A stretch of 64,000 bases of DNA from Streptomyces sp. QL37 (lineage in GTDB: Bacteria; Actinomycetota; Actinomycetes; Streptomycetales; Streptomycetaceae), in assembly GCF_002941025.1 (NCBI RefSeq), contig NZ_PTJS01000001.1:5027472-5091471 (forward strand). Direction: 5' to 3'. The notes below the pieces were generated by a model. That model saw nothing but the letters and a program-made list of their open reading frames with translations. It searched no databases and had not been told where the DNA came from. Positions 10,584 to 20,306 of the stretch are shown here, piece by piece. The translations under genes and the position numbers were made by a program. Position 1 is the stretch's first letter; each line of letters opens with the position of its first letter.

Positions 10584-11246
10584 GTGCTGCTGCTCGCCAT
10601 GGATACCGCCACCCCCGCCGTCACCGTCGCACTCCACGACGGGTCCTCCGTCGTGGCCGAGACAGGTCAGGTCGATGCCCGGAGGCACGGGGAGCTGCTG
10701 CTGCCCGCCGTCGACCGGGTCCTCGCCGAGGCCGGGGTGAAGCTCGACGCCGTGACCGACGTGGTCGTCGGCGTCGGACCCGGCCCCTACACCGGGCTGC
10801 GCGTCGGCCTCGTCACCGCCGCGACCTTCGGCTCCGCCCTCTCCGTGCCGGTGCACGGACTGTGCACGCTGGACGCCCTCGCGTACGCCGCCGGCCAGGA
10901 CGGCCTGGAAGGCCCGTTCGCCGTGGCGACCGACGCGCGCCGCAAGGAGGTCTACTGGGCGCGGTACGAGGACTTCCGCACGCGGGACGGCGAGCCCGCC
11001 GTCGACCGGCCCGCCGACATCGCGGACCGGCTCGCCGGACTGCCCGTCGCCGGCGCGGGCGCGCTGCTCTACCCCGACGCCTTCCCCGACGCCCGGGGCC
11101 CGGAACACGTCTCCGCCGCCGCGCTCGCCGCCCTGGCCGCCGAGCGGCTGGCCTCCGGCGCCGCACTCCTGCCGCCGCAGCCGCTCTATCTGCGCAGGCC
11201 CGACGCCCAGGTCCCGAAGAACTACAAGGTGGTCACCCCCAAGTGA
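10584..11246 (+). CDS. tsaB: tRNA threonylcarbamoyladenosine biosynthesis protein TsaB
   Basis: TsaB is the catalytically silent ASKHA-fold partner that dimerises with TsaD in the t6A complex. The 220-residue product starts MLLLAMDTATPAVTVAL and has the VGVGPGPYTGLRVGL segment typical of the family. The GTG at 10584 has TAGGCT about 11 bases upstream and no Shine-Dalgarno, so it may be translated from a near-leaderless mRNA. The stop overlaps the start of rimI by GTGA, indicating coupled translation. Confidence 0.94.
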   Translation: MLLLAMDTATPAVTVALHDGSSVVAETGQVDARRHGELLLPAVDRVLAEAGVKLDAVTDVVVGVGPGPYTGLRVGLVTAATFGSALSVPVHGLCTLDALAYAAGQDGLEGPFAVATDARRKEVYWARYEDFRTRDGEPAVDRPADIADRLAGLPVAGAGALLYPDAFPDARGPEHVSAAALAALAAERLASGAALLPPQPLYLRRPDAQVPKNYKVVTPK

Positions 11247-11731
11247 CCACCGCGACCGCTGTGCTCCGCGAGATGCGCTGGTGGGACATCGAGCCGGTGC
11301 TGGAGCTGGAACACGAGCTGTTCCCCGACGACGCCTGGTCCGCCGGCATGTTCTGGTCCGAACTGGCCCGCGCCCGCGGCCCCCGGGCCACCCACCGCTA
11401 CGTCGTCGCCGAGGACCCCGTGGACGGCCGGATCGTCGGCTACGCGGGCCTCGCCTCGGCCGGCGACCTCGCCGACGTCCAGACGATCGCGGTCAGCCGC
11501 GGCCAGTGGGGCGGCGGCCTCGGATCCGAACTCCTCACCGACCTGCTCCGGCACGCCACGGCCTTCGAGTGCACCGCCGTGCTCCTGGAGGTCCGTGTCG
11601 ACAACACCCGCGCGCAGAAACTCTACGAACGCTTCGGCTTCGAACCCATCGGCTTCCGCCGTGGCTACTACCAGCCAGGGAACATCGACGCACTCGTCAT
11701 GCGTCTGACCGTACAAGGAACAGAGACCTAA
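11243..11731 (+). CDS. rimI: Ribosomal-protein-S18-alanine N-acetyltransferase RimI
   Basis: RimI is a GNAT enzyme that acetylates the N-terminal alanine of ribosomal protein S18, and its gene commonly sits within the t6A cluster. The 162-residue product has the acetyl-CoA loop QWGGGLGSELL and the C-terminal NTRAQKLYERFGFEPIGFRRGYY block with conserved Tyr. The GTG start at 11243 overlaps the tsaB stop codon. tsaD follows after three bases. Substrate assignment rests on family and context; another small protein substrate is possible. Confidence 0.92.
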   Translation: MTTATAVLREMRWWDIEPVLELEHELFPDDAWSAGMFWSELARARGPRATHRYVVAEDPVDGRIVGYAGLASAGDLADVQTIAVSRGQWGGGLGSELLTDLLRHATAFECTAVLLEVRVDNTRAQKLYERFGFEPIGFRRGYYQPGNIDALVMRLTVQGTET

Positions 11732-11734
11732 CTG

Positions 11735-12847
11735 ATGGCTGACGAACCGCTCGTACTCGGTATCGAGACCTCCTGCGACGAGACCGGCGTCGGCATCGTG
11801 CGCGGCACGACGCTCCTCGCCGATGCCGTCGCGTCCAGCGTCGAGACGCACGCCCGCTTCGGCGGAGTCGTCCCGGAGATCGCCTCCCGGGCCCACCTGG
11901 AATCGATGGTCCCCACCATCGAGCGCGCCCTGAAGGACGCCGGGATCAGCGCCCGCGACCTCGACGGCATCGCCGTCACGGCGGGCCCCGGACTCGCCGG
12001 GGCGCTGCTCGTCGGCGTGTCGGCCGCCAAGGCGTACGCGTACGCGCTGGGCAAGCCGCTGTACGGGGTGAACCACCTGGCCTCGCACATCTGCGTCGAC
12101 CAGCTGGAACACGGCCCGCTGCCCGAGCCGACGATGGCGCTGCTGGTGAGCGGAGGGCACTCCTCGCTGCTGCTGGCCCCGGACATCACCAGCGACGTAC
12201 GGCCGCTGGGCGCGACCATCGACGACGCGGCGGGCGAGGCCTTCGACAAGATCGCCCGGGTGCTGGACCTCGGTTTCCCCGGCGGCCCGGTCATCGACCG
12301 GCTGGCCAGGGAGGGGGACCCGAAGGCGATCGCGTTCCCCCGCGGACTGAGCGGCTCACGCGATCCCGCGTACGACTTCTCGTTCTCCGGGCTCAAGACG
12401 TCCGTGGCGCGCTGGATCGAGGCGAAGCGTGCTGCCGGCGAGGACGTGCCCGTGCGCGACGTGGCGGCGTCCTTCCAGGAGGCCGTCGTGGACGTCCTGA
12501 CCCGCAAGGCCGTCCGGGCGTGCAAGGACGAGGGCGTCGACCACCTGATGATCGGCGGCGGCGTGGCGGCCAACTCGCGGCTGCGGGCGCTCGCCGAGGA
12601 GCGGTGCGAGAAGGCGGGCATCCGGCTGCGGGTCCCCAGGCCGGGGCTCTGCACGGACAACGGCGCCATGGTCGCCGCGCTGGGTGCGGAGATGGTCGCG
12701 CGCAACCGGCCGGTGTCGGACCTGGACCTCTCGGCGGACTCCTCGCTGCCGGTCACGGAGACCCATGTGCCGGGTGCCCACGGACACAGCCACAGCCACA
12801 GCCACGACCATGTGCACGAGGTCAGCAAGGACAACCTCTACTCATGA
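11735..12847 (+). CDS. tsaD: tRNA N6-adenosine threonylcarbamoyltransferase TsaD, His-rich tail
   Basis: TsaD transfers the threonylcarbamoyl group to A37 of tRNA, using a metal held by the HxxxH motif seen here as NHLASH. The ASKHA fold spans residues 1-~335, beginning [15 protein letters not shown], with SGGHSSLLL and [11 protein letters not shown]. The 370-residue product carries a C-terminal extension in which histidines alternate with Ser, Asp or Gly ([12 protein letters not shown]). This tail is additional to the bacterial core and may bind metal. The ATG at 11735 follows rimI by three bases, and the stop overlaps the next start. Confidence 0.96.
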   Translation: MADEPLVLGIETSCDETGVGIVRGTTLLADAVASSVETHARFGGVVPEIASRAHLESMVPTIERALKDAGISARDLDGIAVTAGPGLAGALLVGVSAAKAYAYALGKPLYGVNHLASHICVDQLEHGPLPEPTMALLVSGGHSSLLLAPDITSDVRPLGATIDDAAGEAFDKIARVLDLGFPGGPVIDRLAREGDPKAIAFPRGLSGSRDPAYDFSFSGLKTSVARWIEAKRAAGEDVPVRDVAASFQEAVVDVLTRKAVRACKDEGVDHLMIGGGVAANSRLRALAEERCEKAGIRLRVPRPGLCTDNGAMVAALGAEMVARNRPVSDLDLSADSSLPVTETHVPGAHGHSHSHSHDHVHEVSKDNLYS

Positions 12848-13113
12848 CCGTCACCCTGATGTGGGAGGCCCGCGCCGCCGAGGGCCGCGGCGCGGAGCTG
12901 CTGGAGTGGGCCGGGGCCCGGGCGGCCGAGCTGGCCCCGGAGCCGCTGCGCGGCGAGCTGCTGCGGGCCCCGGGGGACCGGGTGCTCGTGCTGACGTGGT
13001 GGGACGCGGCGTACGAGGACGAGCTGCCCGAGCTGCCCGAGCCGGAGGCCGGGCTGATCAGCCGCCCGGTGCACCGGTGGCGGTTCGAATCCCTCGGCCC
13101 GGCGGGCGGCTGA
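12844..13113 (+). CDS. Small conserved hypothetical protein, 89 residues
   Basis: The ORF starts at an ATG overlapping the tsaD stop (ATGA), which strongly implies translational coupling. The product is soluble and acidic, with [16 protein letters not shown] and LVLTWWD, a pattern reminiscent of small ABM-like ferredoxin-fold proteins; I cannot confirm that. There is no signal peptide or membrane segment. Function unknown; it may simply ride in the t6A operon. Confidence 0.75.
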   Translation: MTVTLMWEARAAEGRGAELLEWAGARAAELAPEPLRGELLRAPGDRVLVLTWWDAAYEDELPELPEPEAGLISRPVHRWRFESLGPAGG

Positions 13114-13209
13114 CGGGCGTACGGGGCGCGCCCGTTCCGATGAGTTCAGGGCGCCGGACCGGTCTACCTTGCAGCGGACGAAGACGTCCCCCGAGGCAAG
13201 GAGAAGGCC

Positions 13210-13671
13210 GTGCAGAAGATCAGGCCCTGTCTGTGGTTCGACAACCAGGCGCGGGAAGCCGCGGAGTTCTACGTCTCGGTCTTCGGCGGGGACTCCCGCA
13301 TCGAGGACATCACCTACTGGAACGAGGGGTCCCCGCAGGCCGGCTCGGTGCTGACCGTCGACTTCGTGCTCGCCGGCCAGGAGTACCTCGGCCTCAACGG
13401 CGGCCCGGAGTTCACCTTCAGCGAGGCCGTCTCGCTCAGCGTGGACTGCGCGGACCAGCAGGAGGTCGACACCCTGTGGGCGAAGCTCACCGAGGGCGGC
13501 GAGGAGGGCATGTGCGGGTGGCTGAAGGACAGGTACGGCCTGTCCTGGCAGATCGTCCCGCGTGCGCTGCCCGAGCTGCTCGGTGATCCCGACAAGGCCA
13601 AGGCCGACCGCGTGATGAAGGCCATGATGGGGATGCGGAAGCTGGACGTCCAGGCCCTGCGGGACGCCTGA
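13210..13671 (+). CDS. VOC superfamily protein, PhnB / 3-demethylubiquinone methyltransferase-like domain
   Basis: The 153-residue product matches the 3-dmu-9_3-mt/PhnB type of the glyoxalase (VOC) fold: an opening IRPCLWFDNQAREAAEFYVSVF, LAGQEYLGLNGGPEF and the ending YGLSWQIVPRALPELL. Despite the domain name, these proteins are not shown to be methyltransferases and their substrates are mostly unknown. The GTG at 13210 has AAGGAGAAGG about 7 bases upstream. It is a single-gene unit on the plus strand. Confidence 0.88.
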   Translation: MQKIRPCLWFDNQAREAAEFYVSVFGGDSRIEDITYWNEGSPQAGSVLTVDFVLAGQEYLGLNGGPEFTFSEAVSLSVDCADQQEVDTLWAKLTEGGEEGMCGWLKDRYGLSWQIVPRALPELLGDPDKAKADRVMKAMMGMRKLDVQALRDA

Positions 13672-13749
13672 GGCGCGTGGCGCCGCACGCCGTGCGCGGG
13701 CGGGGGATCGGGAGCACCCTGGAAGCAGGACTCCCGGGAGGTGACCGAC

Positions 13750-14022
13750 ATGATGGAGACCACGGTCGGCTGGCACATCGAGCTGGAATTCGAGGAGGAC
13801 ACCCACCGGACGCGCGCGGCCGCGATGGTGCGGCTGAGCGACGGGACCGAGGTGCGGGCCCACGGGTACGCCAGCCGCCACCCCTCCGACGCGGAGCAGC
13901 CGAGGGTCGGCGAGGAGATCGCCGGTGCCCGCGCGCTCAACGAGCTCGCGATGAAGCTGCTCACCAAGGCGCACGACGAGATCGACGAGGCGTCCGGCCG
14001 CACGTCGTACCCGCTGACCTGA
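13750..14022 (+). CDS. DUF1876 domain protein
   Basis: This is a 90-residue protein of the DUF1876 type found in Streptomyces and other actinobacteria, with TVGWHIELEFEEDTHRTRAAA at the N-terminus in shorter blocks, LSDGTEVRAHGYA and an ending with AMKLLTKAHDEIDEAS. The family is thought to have a small alpha/beta dsRNA-binding-like fold; function unknown. I chose the ATG at 13750 because GGGAGGTGA is 5-8 bases before it. An in-frame GTG at 13741 overlaps that Shine-Dalgarno and is unlikely. Confidence 0.82.
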   Translation: MMETTVGWHIELEFEEDTHRTRAAAMVRLSDGTEVRAHGYASRHPSDAEQPRVGEEIAGARALNELAMKLLTKAHDEIDEASGRTSYPLT

Positions 14023-14076
14023 CCCAGGCCCGTCCACCGTCCACGGGCGGGGCGCGCACTCGGTAATGTCTGGGCC

Positions 14077-14727
14077 ATGCCCAGTCGTTCACCGCTTCCG
14101 CCGTCTCCTCCGCCCGTGGAGATACGCACGTGGCCCGACCGCGGCGCCCTGCTGAGGGACCGGGCGCTGGTCCTCGGCGAGCTGGTGAGGATGTTCATCG
14201 GGCCAGGGCGGCTCGGAATCCTGTGGATGTGGGCGGGGATCGCCGCGCTCGGCTGGTCCGTGGTGGGTTCGGCGTTCCTCATGTTCGAGGACGCCTACGA
14301 CCCCCTCGGCGTGGTCCCGGGGGTCATCTGCCTCGCCATCGGTGCCGCCGTGCTGGTCCCCGCCGCCGTCCTCATGGCCGTCGGGCTGGCCAGGGACCTG
14401 CGGGTGCACCGCCTCCTCATGGAGTGGGGCGGGCTCGACCGCGACCCGGAGGGGGACAGGGCCCTGCGCAGGCCGCGGGCGAGCCTCGCGTGGCTGCTGA
14501 TGTCGTTCCCGCTCTGCGCGACGGGTCTCTTCTGCTGTGTCGCCGTCCCGGCGACCGCCAGGGCGGGCCAGGAGACGTACGGCCTGGTGGCCTGGCTGAT
14601 GGGGCTCGGGTTCATCGCCTGGGTGACCGGGCTGACCGGCCTGATCAAGGCGTTCGCCCACCGCCGCTGGGTGCTGCGGGTGCTGGCCGGGGTGCCGGCG
14701 GAACCCCTGATCGCGGTGGACGGCTGA
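14077..14727 (+). CDS. Integral membrane protein, four predicted helices
   Basis: The 216-residue product has hydrophobic segments near residues 50-72, 85-112, 140-165 and 170-195, with basic loops between them. The N-terminus is Pro-rich and cytosolic in character. No known domain is recognised. TAATGT ends about nine bases before the ATG at 14077 and no Shine-Dalgarno is visible, so the transcript may be leaderless. Its stop abuts the stop of the convergent methyltransferase gene. Confidence 0.75.
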   Translation: MPSRSPLPPSPPPVEIRTWPDRGALLRDRALVLGELVRMFIGPGRLGILWMWAGIAALGWSVVGSAFLMFEDAYDPLGVVPGVICLAIGAAVLVPAAVLMAVGLARDLRVHRLLMEWGGLDRDPEGDRALRRPRASLAWLLMSFPLCATGLFCCVAVPATARAGQETYGLVAWLMGLGFIAWVTGLTGLIKAFAHRRWVLRVLAGVPAEPLIAVDG

Positions 14728-15942
14728 TCAGGCCCGCTTCACCGGCTGCCCGATCAGCATCGTCGGCGCCCCGGCCACCCGGGTCAGGAAGACGGTGGCC
14801 GAGTGCGGCCCCTGGAGCTTCATCTTCCGGCGCAGCTCCTCGGGTTCGACCGCCGAGCCCCGCTTCTTGACGGTCAGCACGCCCACCTGACGCTCCCTCA
14901 GCAGGGCTTTCAGCTTCTTCATGTTGAAGGGCAGCTGATCGGTGATCTCGTACGCGGCCGTGGCGTCGGACTCGTAGGGCCGGTCGCTCGTGACGTACGC
15001 GATGGTCTCGTCGATCAGCCTGCCCTCGCACCGGTCCACGATGTCGGCCACCAGATGGGCGCGGATGACGGCGCCGTCCGGCTCGTACAGATAGCGGCCG
15101 ACGGGGCCGACCGGCGGGGCGGGGAGCGGGCCGTCGGAGGTGAGGGTGGTGCGGGACGGGAGGAGTGTGGCCCGGAAGGTGCCGGGGGCGAAGCCCTCGC
15201 CGAACCAGAGCACGGCCTCCTTCACGTCCCCGCCGTCCGAGATCCACTCGGCCTCGGCCTGCGGGCCGATCGCCTCGTGCGGGACACCGGGGGCGATCTT
15301 CAGCGCGGCGCGGGGGGCCTTCAGCGCTGCCCCGGTAGCCCAGGAGAGCGGCGGTGAGTAGGCCTCGGGGTCGAAGATCCTGCCCCGCCCGCCGCGCCGC
15401 GCGGGGTCGACGAACACCGCGTCGTACGGCGATGTGTCGACATCCGTGACATCGGCGCACCGCACCTCGACGAGGTCCTGGAGGCCGAGCGCCTCGGCGT
15501 TGGCGCGGGCGACCTGGGCGGTGAGCGGATCGCGGTCCACCGCCAGGACCGAGACGCCCGCCCTGGCCAGCGCGATCGCGTCCCCGCCGATGCCGCAGCA
15601 CAGGTCGGCGACGCTCCGTACGCCGAGCTCCGCGAACCTTCCGGCCCGGTAGCCGGCGACCGAGGTGCGGGTCGCCTGCTCCACGCCGTCGGGGGTGAAG
15701 AACATGCGGTACGCGTCCGCCGCCCCGAACTTCGCCACCGCACGCTGACGCAGTCGCGCCTGGCCGAGCGCCGCCGACACGAGGGCGGCGGGGTGCGTGC
15801 GGCGCAGCCGGGTCGCGGTCGCCAGCTCCCGGGCGGGGTCGTGGTCGCGAAGCTCGTCCAGGAGCGCCGCTCCCTCGGGGGTGCGGAGGGCGGCGAAGGC
15901 GGCGAGCGGGCCGGCCTGATCGGGCGGGGGAAGGGCGTTCAC
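14728..15942 (-). CDS. Class I SAM-dependent methyltransferase with THUMP-like C-terminal region
   Basis: The 404-residue product has a Rossmann methyltransferase core: DLCCGIGGDAIAL (motif I), VLAVDRDPLTAQVARANAEAL, and VFVDPARRGGRGRIFDPEAYSPPL in the catalytic region (about residues 95-230). The C-terminal part, with LTVKKRGSAVEPEELRRKMKLQGP, matches the THUMP-like extension of actinobacterial proteins annotated this way. The substrate is not known; RNA is a guess from the THUMP resemblance. It is convergent with the membrane-protein gene and divergent from the deacetylase gene, about 90 bases apart. Confidence 0.85.
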   Translation of the reverse strand: MNALPPPDQAGPLAAFAALRTPEGAALLDELRDHDPARELATATRLRRTHPAALVSAALGQARLRQRAVAKFGAADAYRMFFTPDGVEQATRTSVAGYRAGRFAELGVRSVADLCCGIGGDAIALARAGVSVLAVDRDPLTAQVARANAEALGLQDLVEVRCADVTDVDTSPYDAVFVDPARRGGRGRIFDPEAYSPPLSWATGAALKAPRAALKIAPGVPHEAIGPQAEAEWISDGGDVKEAVLWFGEGFAPGTFRATLLPSRTTLTSDGPLPAPPVGPVGRYLYEPDGAVIRAHLVADIVDRCEGRLIDETIAYVTSDRPYESDATAAYEITDQLPFNMKKLKALLRERQVGVLTVKKRGSAVEPEELRRKMKLQGPHSATVFLTRVAGAPTMLIGQPVKRA

Positions 15943-16032
15943 CAGTCCATTGTGAGCCAGCCGGGGGACCCGGCGGGTCCCCCGGAGGTGTCGCCGGAGG
16001 CGGCGGGTGGCCCGGTGGCAGGATGCGGCGCC

Positions 16033-16980
16033 ATGCAGCTAGTACGACAAAACGACAAAAGAGTCCCGAAGCGTCACAGACCGGTCTGCGCGGTCCTGGT
16101 CGCCCTGCTGGTCGGTGCCGCCGCCTCCGGGTGCGGCGACGGCGCGGACGAAGGGGCCGCCGGGCGGCAGAAGCCGGTGGCCGGGCAGCCCGGCGCCGCC
16201 GCCGCGCAGGCGGGCCCCGCGGAGGCGAAGGCGAAGGCCGAGGCCGAGCGGCTGAAGCGGGCCGTCGCCGCCCGTACCGCCGTCGCGAGGAAGTGGGGGC
16301 TGGCCAAGGTCCCGCTCGTCGCGCCCGCACCGCCGGCCGAGAAGCCGCACATCACCACCCGTAAGGGCTTCGAGGTCGAGGGCGGGGAGGGGCTGCCGCC
16401 GGTCTTCACCACCGTGCCGACCGAGGAGCGGATCGTCTTCCTGACGATGGACGACGGCGCGGAGAAGGACCCCGAACTGCTCCGGATGATGTCGGAGCTG
16501 AAGATCCCGTACAGCGCCTTCCTCAGCGACTACGAAGTCAGCGACGACTACGGCTACTTCAAGGACATGCAGGCCCGGGGCGTCACCCTCAGCAACCACA
16601 CGCTCAACCACCGCTATCTCCCGGGGCTCTCCCGGGAGGAGCAGCAGCGGGAGATCTGTGGTTCGCAGGACAAGATCGAGAAGTTCCTGGGCAAGCGGCC
16701 CACCCTCTTCCGTCCGCCGTACGGCAACTACAACGGCGACACCCTGCGCATCGCCAAGTCCTGCGGCATCAAGGCCGTGCCCCTGTGGGCCGCCGAGGCG
16801 TTCCCCGACCACATGGAGTGGCGCGAGTGGGACCAGGACCTGCACCCCGGCGACATCATCCTGACCCACTTCCGGGGGCGTGAGGACTGGGACGGGTCCA
16901 TGGCCGACATGATCCGCAACGTCATGAAGACGGTCACCGACAAGGGATACGCCGTGGCCAGGCTGGAGGACTACGTCTGA
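16033..16980 (+). CDS. Polysaccharide deacetylase lipoprotein (NodB domain)
   Basis: The 315-residue product begins with a basic N-terminus and a hydrophobic stretch ending AAASGC, a lipobox, so it is probably a membrane-linked lipoprotein. An Ala/Lys helical linker follows to about residue 110. The carbohydrate esterase 4 domain has the usual motifs: LTMDDG (metal Asp; the first residue of TFDDG is changed to Met), SNHTLNH (metal His pair), RPPYGNYNG and LTHF. It likely deacetylates peptidoglycan or another surface glycan outside the membrane. The ATG at 16033 is chosen because it opens the signal peptide. Confidence 0.9.
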   Translation: MQLVRQNDKRVPKRHRPVCAVLVALLVGAAASGCGDGADEGAAGRQKPVAGQPGAAAAQAGPAEAKAKAEAERLKRAVAARTAVARKWGLAKVPLVAPAPPAEKPHITTRKGFEVEGGEGLPPVFTTVPTEERIVFLTMDDGAEKDPELLRMMSELKIPYSAFLSDYEVSDDYGYFKDMQARGVTLSNHTLNHRYLPGLSREEQQREICGSQDKIEKFLGKRPTLFRPPYGNYNGDTLRIAKSCGIKAVPLWAAEAFPDHMEWREWDQDLHPGDIILTHFRGREDWDGSMADMIRNVMKTVTDKGYAVARLEDYV

Positions 16981-17071
16981 CGGGCGGTCGTCCGCCGTAC
17001 GGAACCCTCCGGAGATCTCCCGCGTTGTCCGGGCGTGCGCCGGTCCGACGGCGCCACGCGAGGGTGGTGAA

Positions 17072-17098
17072 TTGGCACTCCGCTTGACCGAGTGCTAA
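17072..17098. promoter_or_regulatory. CIRCE operator 1 (HrcA site) of groESL
   Basis: TTGGCACTC, nine bases, then GAGTGCTAA: one mismatch to the CIRCE consensus in the left arm only. The HrcA repressor is known to bind such sites and release them on heat shock. It overlaps the -35 element of the groES promoter. Confidence 0.93.
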
Positions 17099-17111
17099 TC
17101 GCGGTCATAGT
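17084..17111 (+). promoter_or_regulatory. Vegetative-type promoter of groES-groEL1
   Basis: TTGACC at 17084-17089 and CATAGT at 17106-17111 are spaced by 16 bases, a good match to the HrdB-type consensus. The -35 element lies inside the first CIRCE and the predicted start site inside the second, a layout expected for steric repression by HrcA. Confidence 0.8.
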
Positions 17112-17115
17112 GTCA

Positions 17116-17148
17116 GTGCTGGCACTCCCCGATGGAGAGTGCCAGCAC
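17116..17148. promoter_or_regulatory. CIRCE operator 2 (HrcA site) of groESL
   Basis: GTGCTGGCACTC and GAGTGCCAGCAC are perfect 12-base inverted arms around a 9-base spacer. The core CTGGCACTC-N9-GAGTGCCAG fits CIRCE. In the transcript this would also form a hairpin at or near the 5' end, which could affect mRNA stability as reported for CIRCE elsewhere. Confidence 0.9.
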
Positions 17149-17253
17149 AACCGCGCGACAGGGCAGGTCCGGCACCCGCGACGACGGATCGACCTGGTCG
17201 CCACCCCACAGACTGTTAAACCCCGTGAGATCTCCGAAGGGGGAGACCGGATC

Positions 17254-17562
17254 GTGTCGACCACCAGCTCCAAGGTTGCGATCAAGCCGCTCGAGGACCG
17301 CATTGTGGTCCAGCCGCTCGACGCCGAGCAGACCACGGCTTCCGGCCTGGTCATTCCGGACACCGCCAAGGAGAAGCCCCAGGAGGGCGTCGTCCTGGCC
17401 GTGGGCCCGGGCCGCTTCGAGAACGGCGAGCGCCTTCCGCTCGACGTCAAGACCGGCGACGTCGTCCTGTACAGCAAGTACGGCGGCACCGAGGTGAAGT
17501 ACAACGGCGAGGAGTACCTCGTCCTCTCGGCGCGCGACGTTCTCGCGATCGTCGAGAAGTAA
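17254..17562 (+). CDS. groES: Co-chaperonin GroES
   Basis: GroES caps the GroEL ring during protein folding. The 102-residue product contains [26 protein letters not shown] (in shorter blocks), [13 protein letters not shown] with the mobile-loop and roof features, and the ending [16 protein letters not shown]. Length is standard. The GTG at 17254 is preceded by GAAGGGGGA. Expression should be heat-inducible through the two CIRCE sites and the promoter just upstream. groEL1 follows 99 bases later. Confidence 0.97.
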   Translation: MSTTSSKVAIKPLEDRIVVQPLDAEQTTASGLVIPDTAKEKPQEGVVLAVGPGRFENGERLPLDVKTGDVVLYSKYGGTEVKYNGEEYLVLSARDVLAIVEK

Positions 17563-17585
17563 TTCACTTAACGTTTGCTTCTGTT

Positions 17586-19290
<1,705 letters not shown>

Positions 19291-19307
19291 TACGACTCCG
19301 TACGCGG

Positions 19308-19348
19308 CCGAGGCCCGGTACCCCCGTCGCGGGGGCACCGGGCCTCGG
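19308..19348. terminator. Bidirectional terminator between groEL1 and SDR gene
   Basis: CCGAGGCCCGGT at 19308-19319 and ACCGGGCCTCGG at 19337-19348 form a 12-bp stem; the loop holds an inner CCCCCG/CGGGGG stem. It stands between two convergent genes, 18 bases past the groEL1 stop and 14 bases past the SDR stop. Confidence 0.85.
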
Positions 19349-19361
19349 TGCGTGCGCGGGG

Positions 19362-20135
19362 CTACTTCGGGCCGTACGTCCGGCCTGCGCGGGAGGTCAC
19401 TCCACCGAGCAGGCCGCGCGGCGTCAGCTTCACCAGGCCCATCATCGCCTTGTAACGCGGGTCCGGGATCGACACCGACCTGCCCCGGGCCAGGTCCGCC
19501 AGGGCCGCGGCCACCAGCTTGTCCGCGTCGAGCCACATCCAGTCCGGGATGTTGCCCGTCCCCATCCCGGCACGCTCGTGGAACTCGGTCCGTACGAAGC
19601 CCGGGCAGAGCGCCATCAGCCGCACCCCCGAACCCGCGAGGTCCTTCGCCGCGCCCTGGGTGAACTGGACGACCCACGCCTTCGACGCCCCGTACGTCCC
19701 GCGCGGCAGGAACGCCGCGACGGAGGCCACGTTGACCACTCCGCCGCGGCCGCGCTCCCGCATCGAGCCGGCGGCGGCCGAGGTCAGACGCAGCACCGCC
19801 TCGCAGTGGACCTTCAGCATCGTCAGCTCGTCGGCCACCGGAACCTCCAGGTAGCGCCCCTTGTTGCCGAATCCCGCGTTGTTGACCAGCAGGTCGACAG
19901 GGCTCACACGGTCCGTCAGCCGTGCCGCGACCGCCTCGATCCCGTCATCAGTGGACAGGTCGGCCGTCAGCACCTCTGCCTCGATGCCGTGTCCGTCGTG
20001 CAGCTCCGTGGCCTGGGCCCGCAGCCGCTCCGTATCCCGGGCCACCAGCACCAGATTGTGCCCGTCACTCGCGAGCCGCCGCGCGAAGGCGGCCCCGATC
20101 CCCGCCGTCGCGCCCGTAATCAGTGCAGTCGTCAT
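19362..20135 (-). CDS. SDR family NAD(P)-dependent oxidoreductase
   Basis: This is a classical short-chain dehydrogenase of about 257 residues: TGATAGIGAAFA cofactor loop at the N-terminus, NNAGFGNKG, an S...YGASKAW active site (Ser about 23 residues before the Tyr-x-x-x-Lys motif) and a CPGFVRTEF segment. It resembles the subfamily annotated as SDR proteins near mycolate or fatty-acyl reductases. The substrate is unknown. I chose the ATG at 20135; an upstream GTG at 20144 is in frame. It is convergent with groEL1 and divergent from the ABC transporter genes. Confidence 0.9.
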   Translation of the reverse strand: MTTALITGATAGIGAAFARRLASDGHNLVLVARDTERLRAQATELHDGHGIEAEVLTADLSTDDGIEAVAARLTDRVSPVDLLVNNAGFGNKGRYLEVPVADELTMLKVHCEAVLRLTSAAAGSMRERGRGGVVNVASVAAFLPRGTYGASKAWVVQFTQGAAKDLAGSGVRLMALCPGFVRTEFHERAGMGTGNIPDWMWLDADKLVAAALADLARGRSVSIPDPRYKAMMGLVKLTPRGLLGGVTSRAGRTYGPK

Positions 20136-20306
20136 AGGCGGCACGTTAGCCGCCGCGCGCAGCGGCGGTGGACCCGGCTTCTCCCAGGTGGGCCACCCCC
20201 TACCGGGGTAGCACCTCCAGGTTGGCTCCCGGGTACGACGCCCGGCGCGCGGCCGTCCCCGTACGTTCCACCCCGTCGGTACGAGAACATCGCGAAAGGG
20301 CGGAAC

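Noticed and set aside
13081..13098. GGTTCGAATCC resembling a tRNA T-loop
   Set aside because: It lies inside the coding sequence at 12844-13113 and no acceptor, D or anticodon stems surround it.
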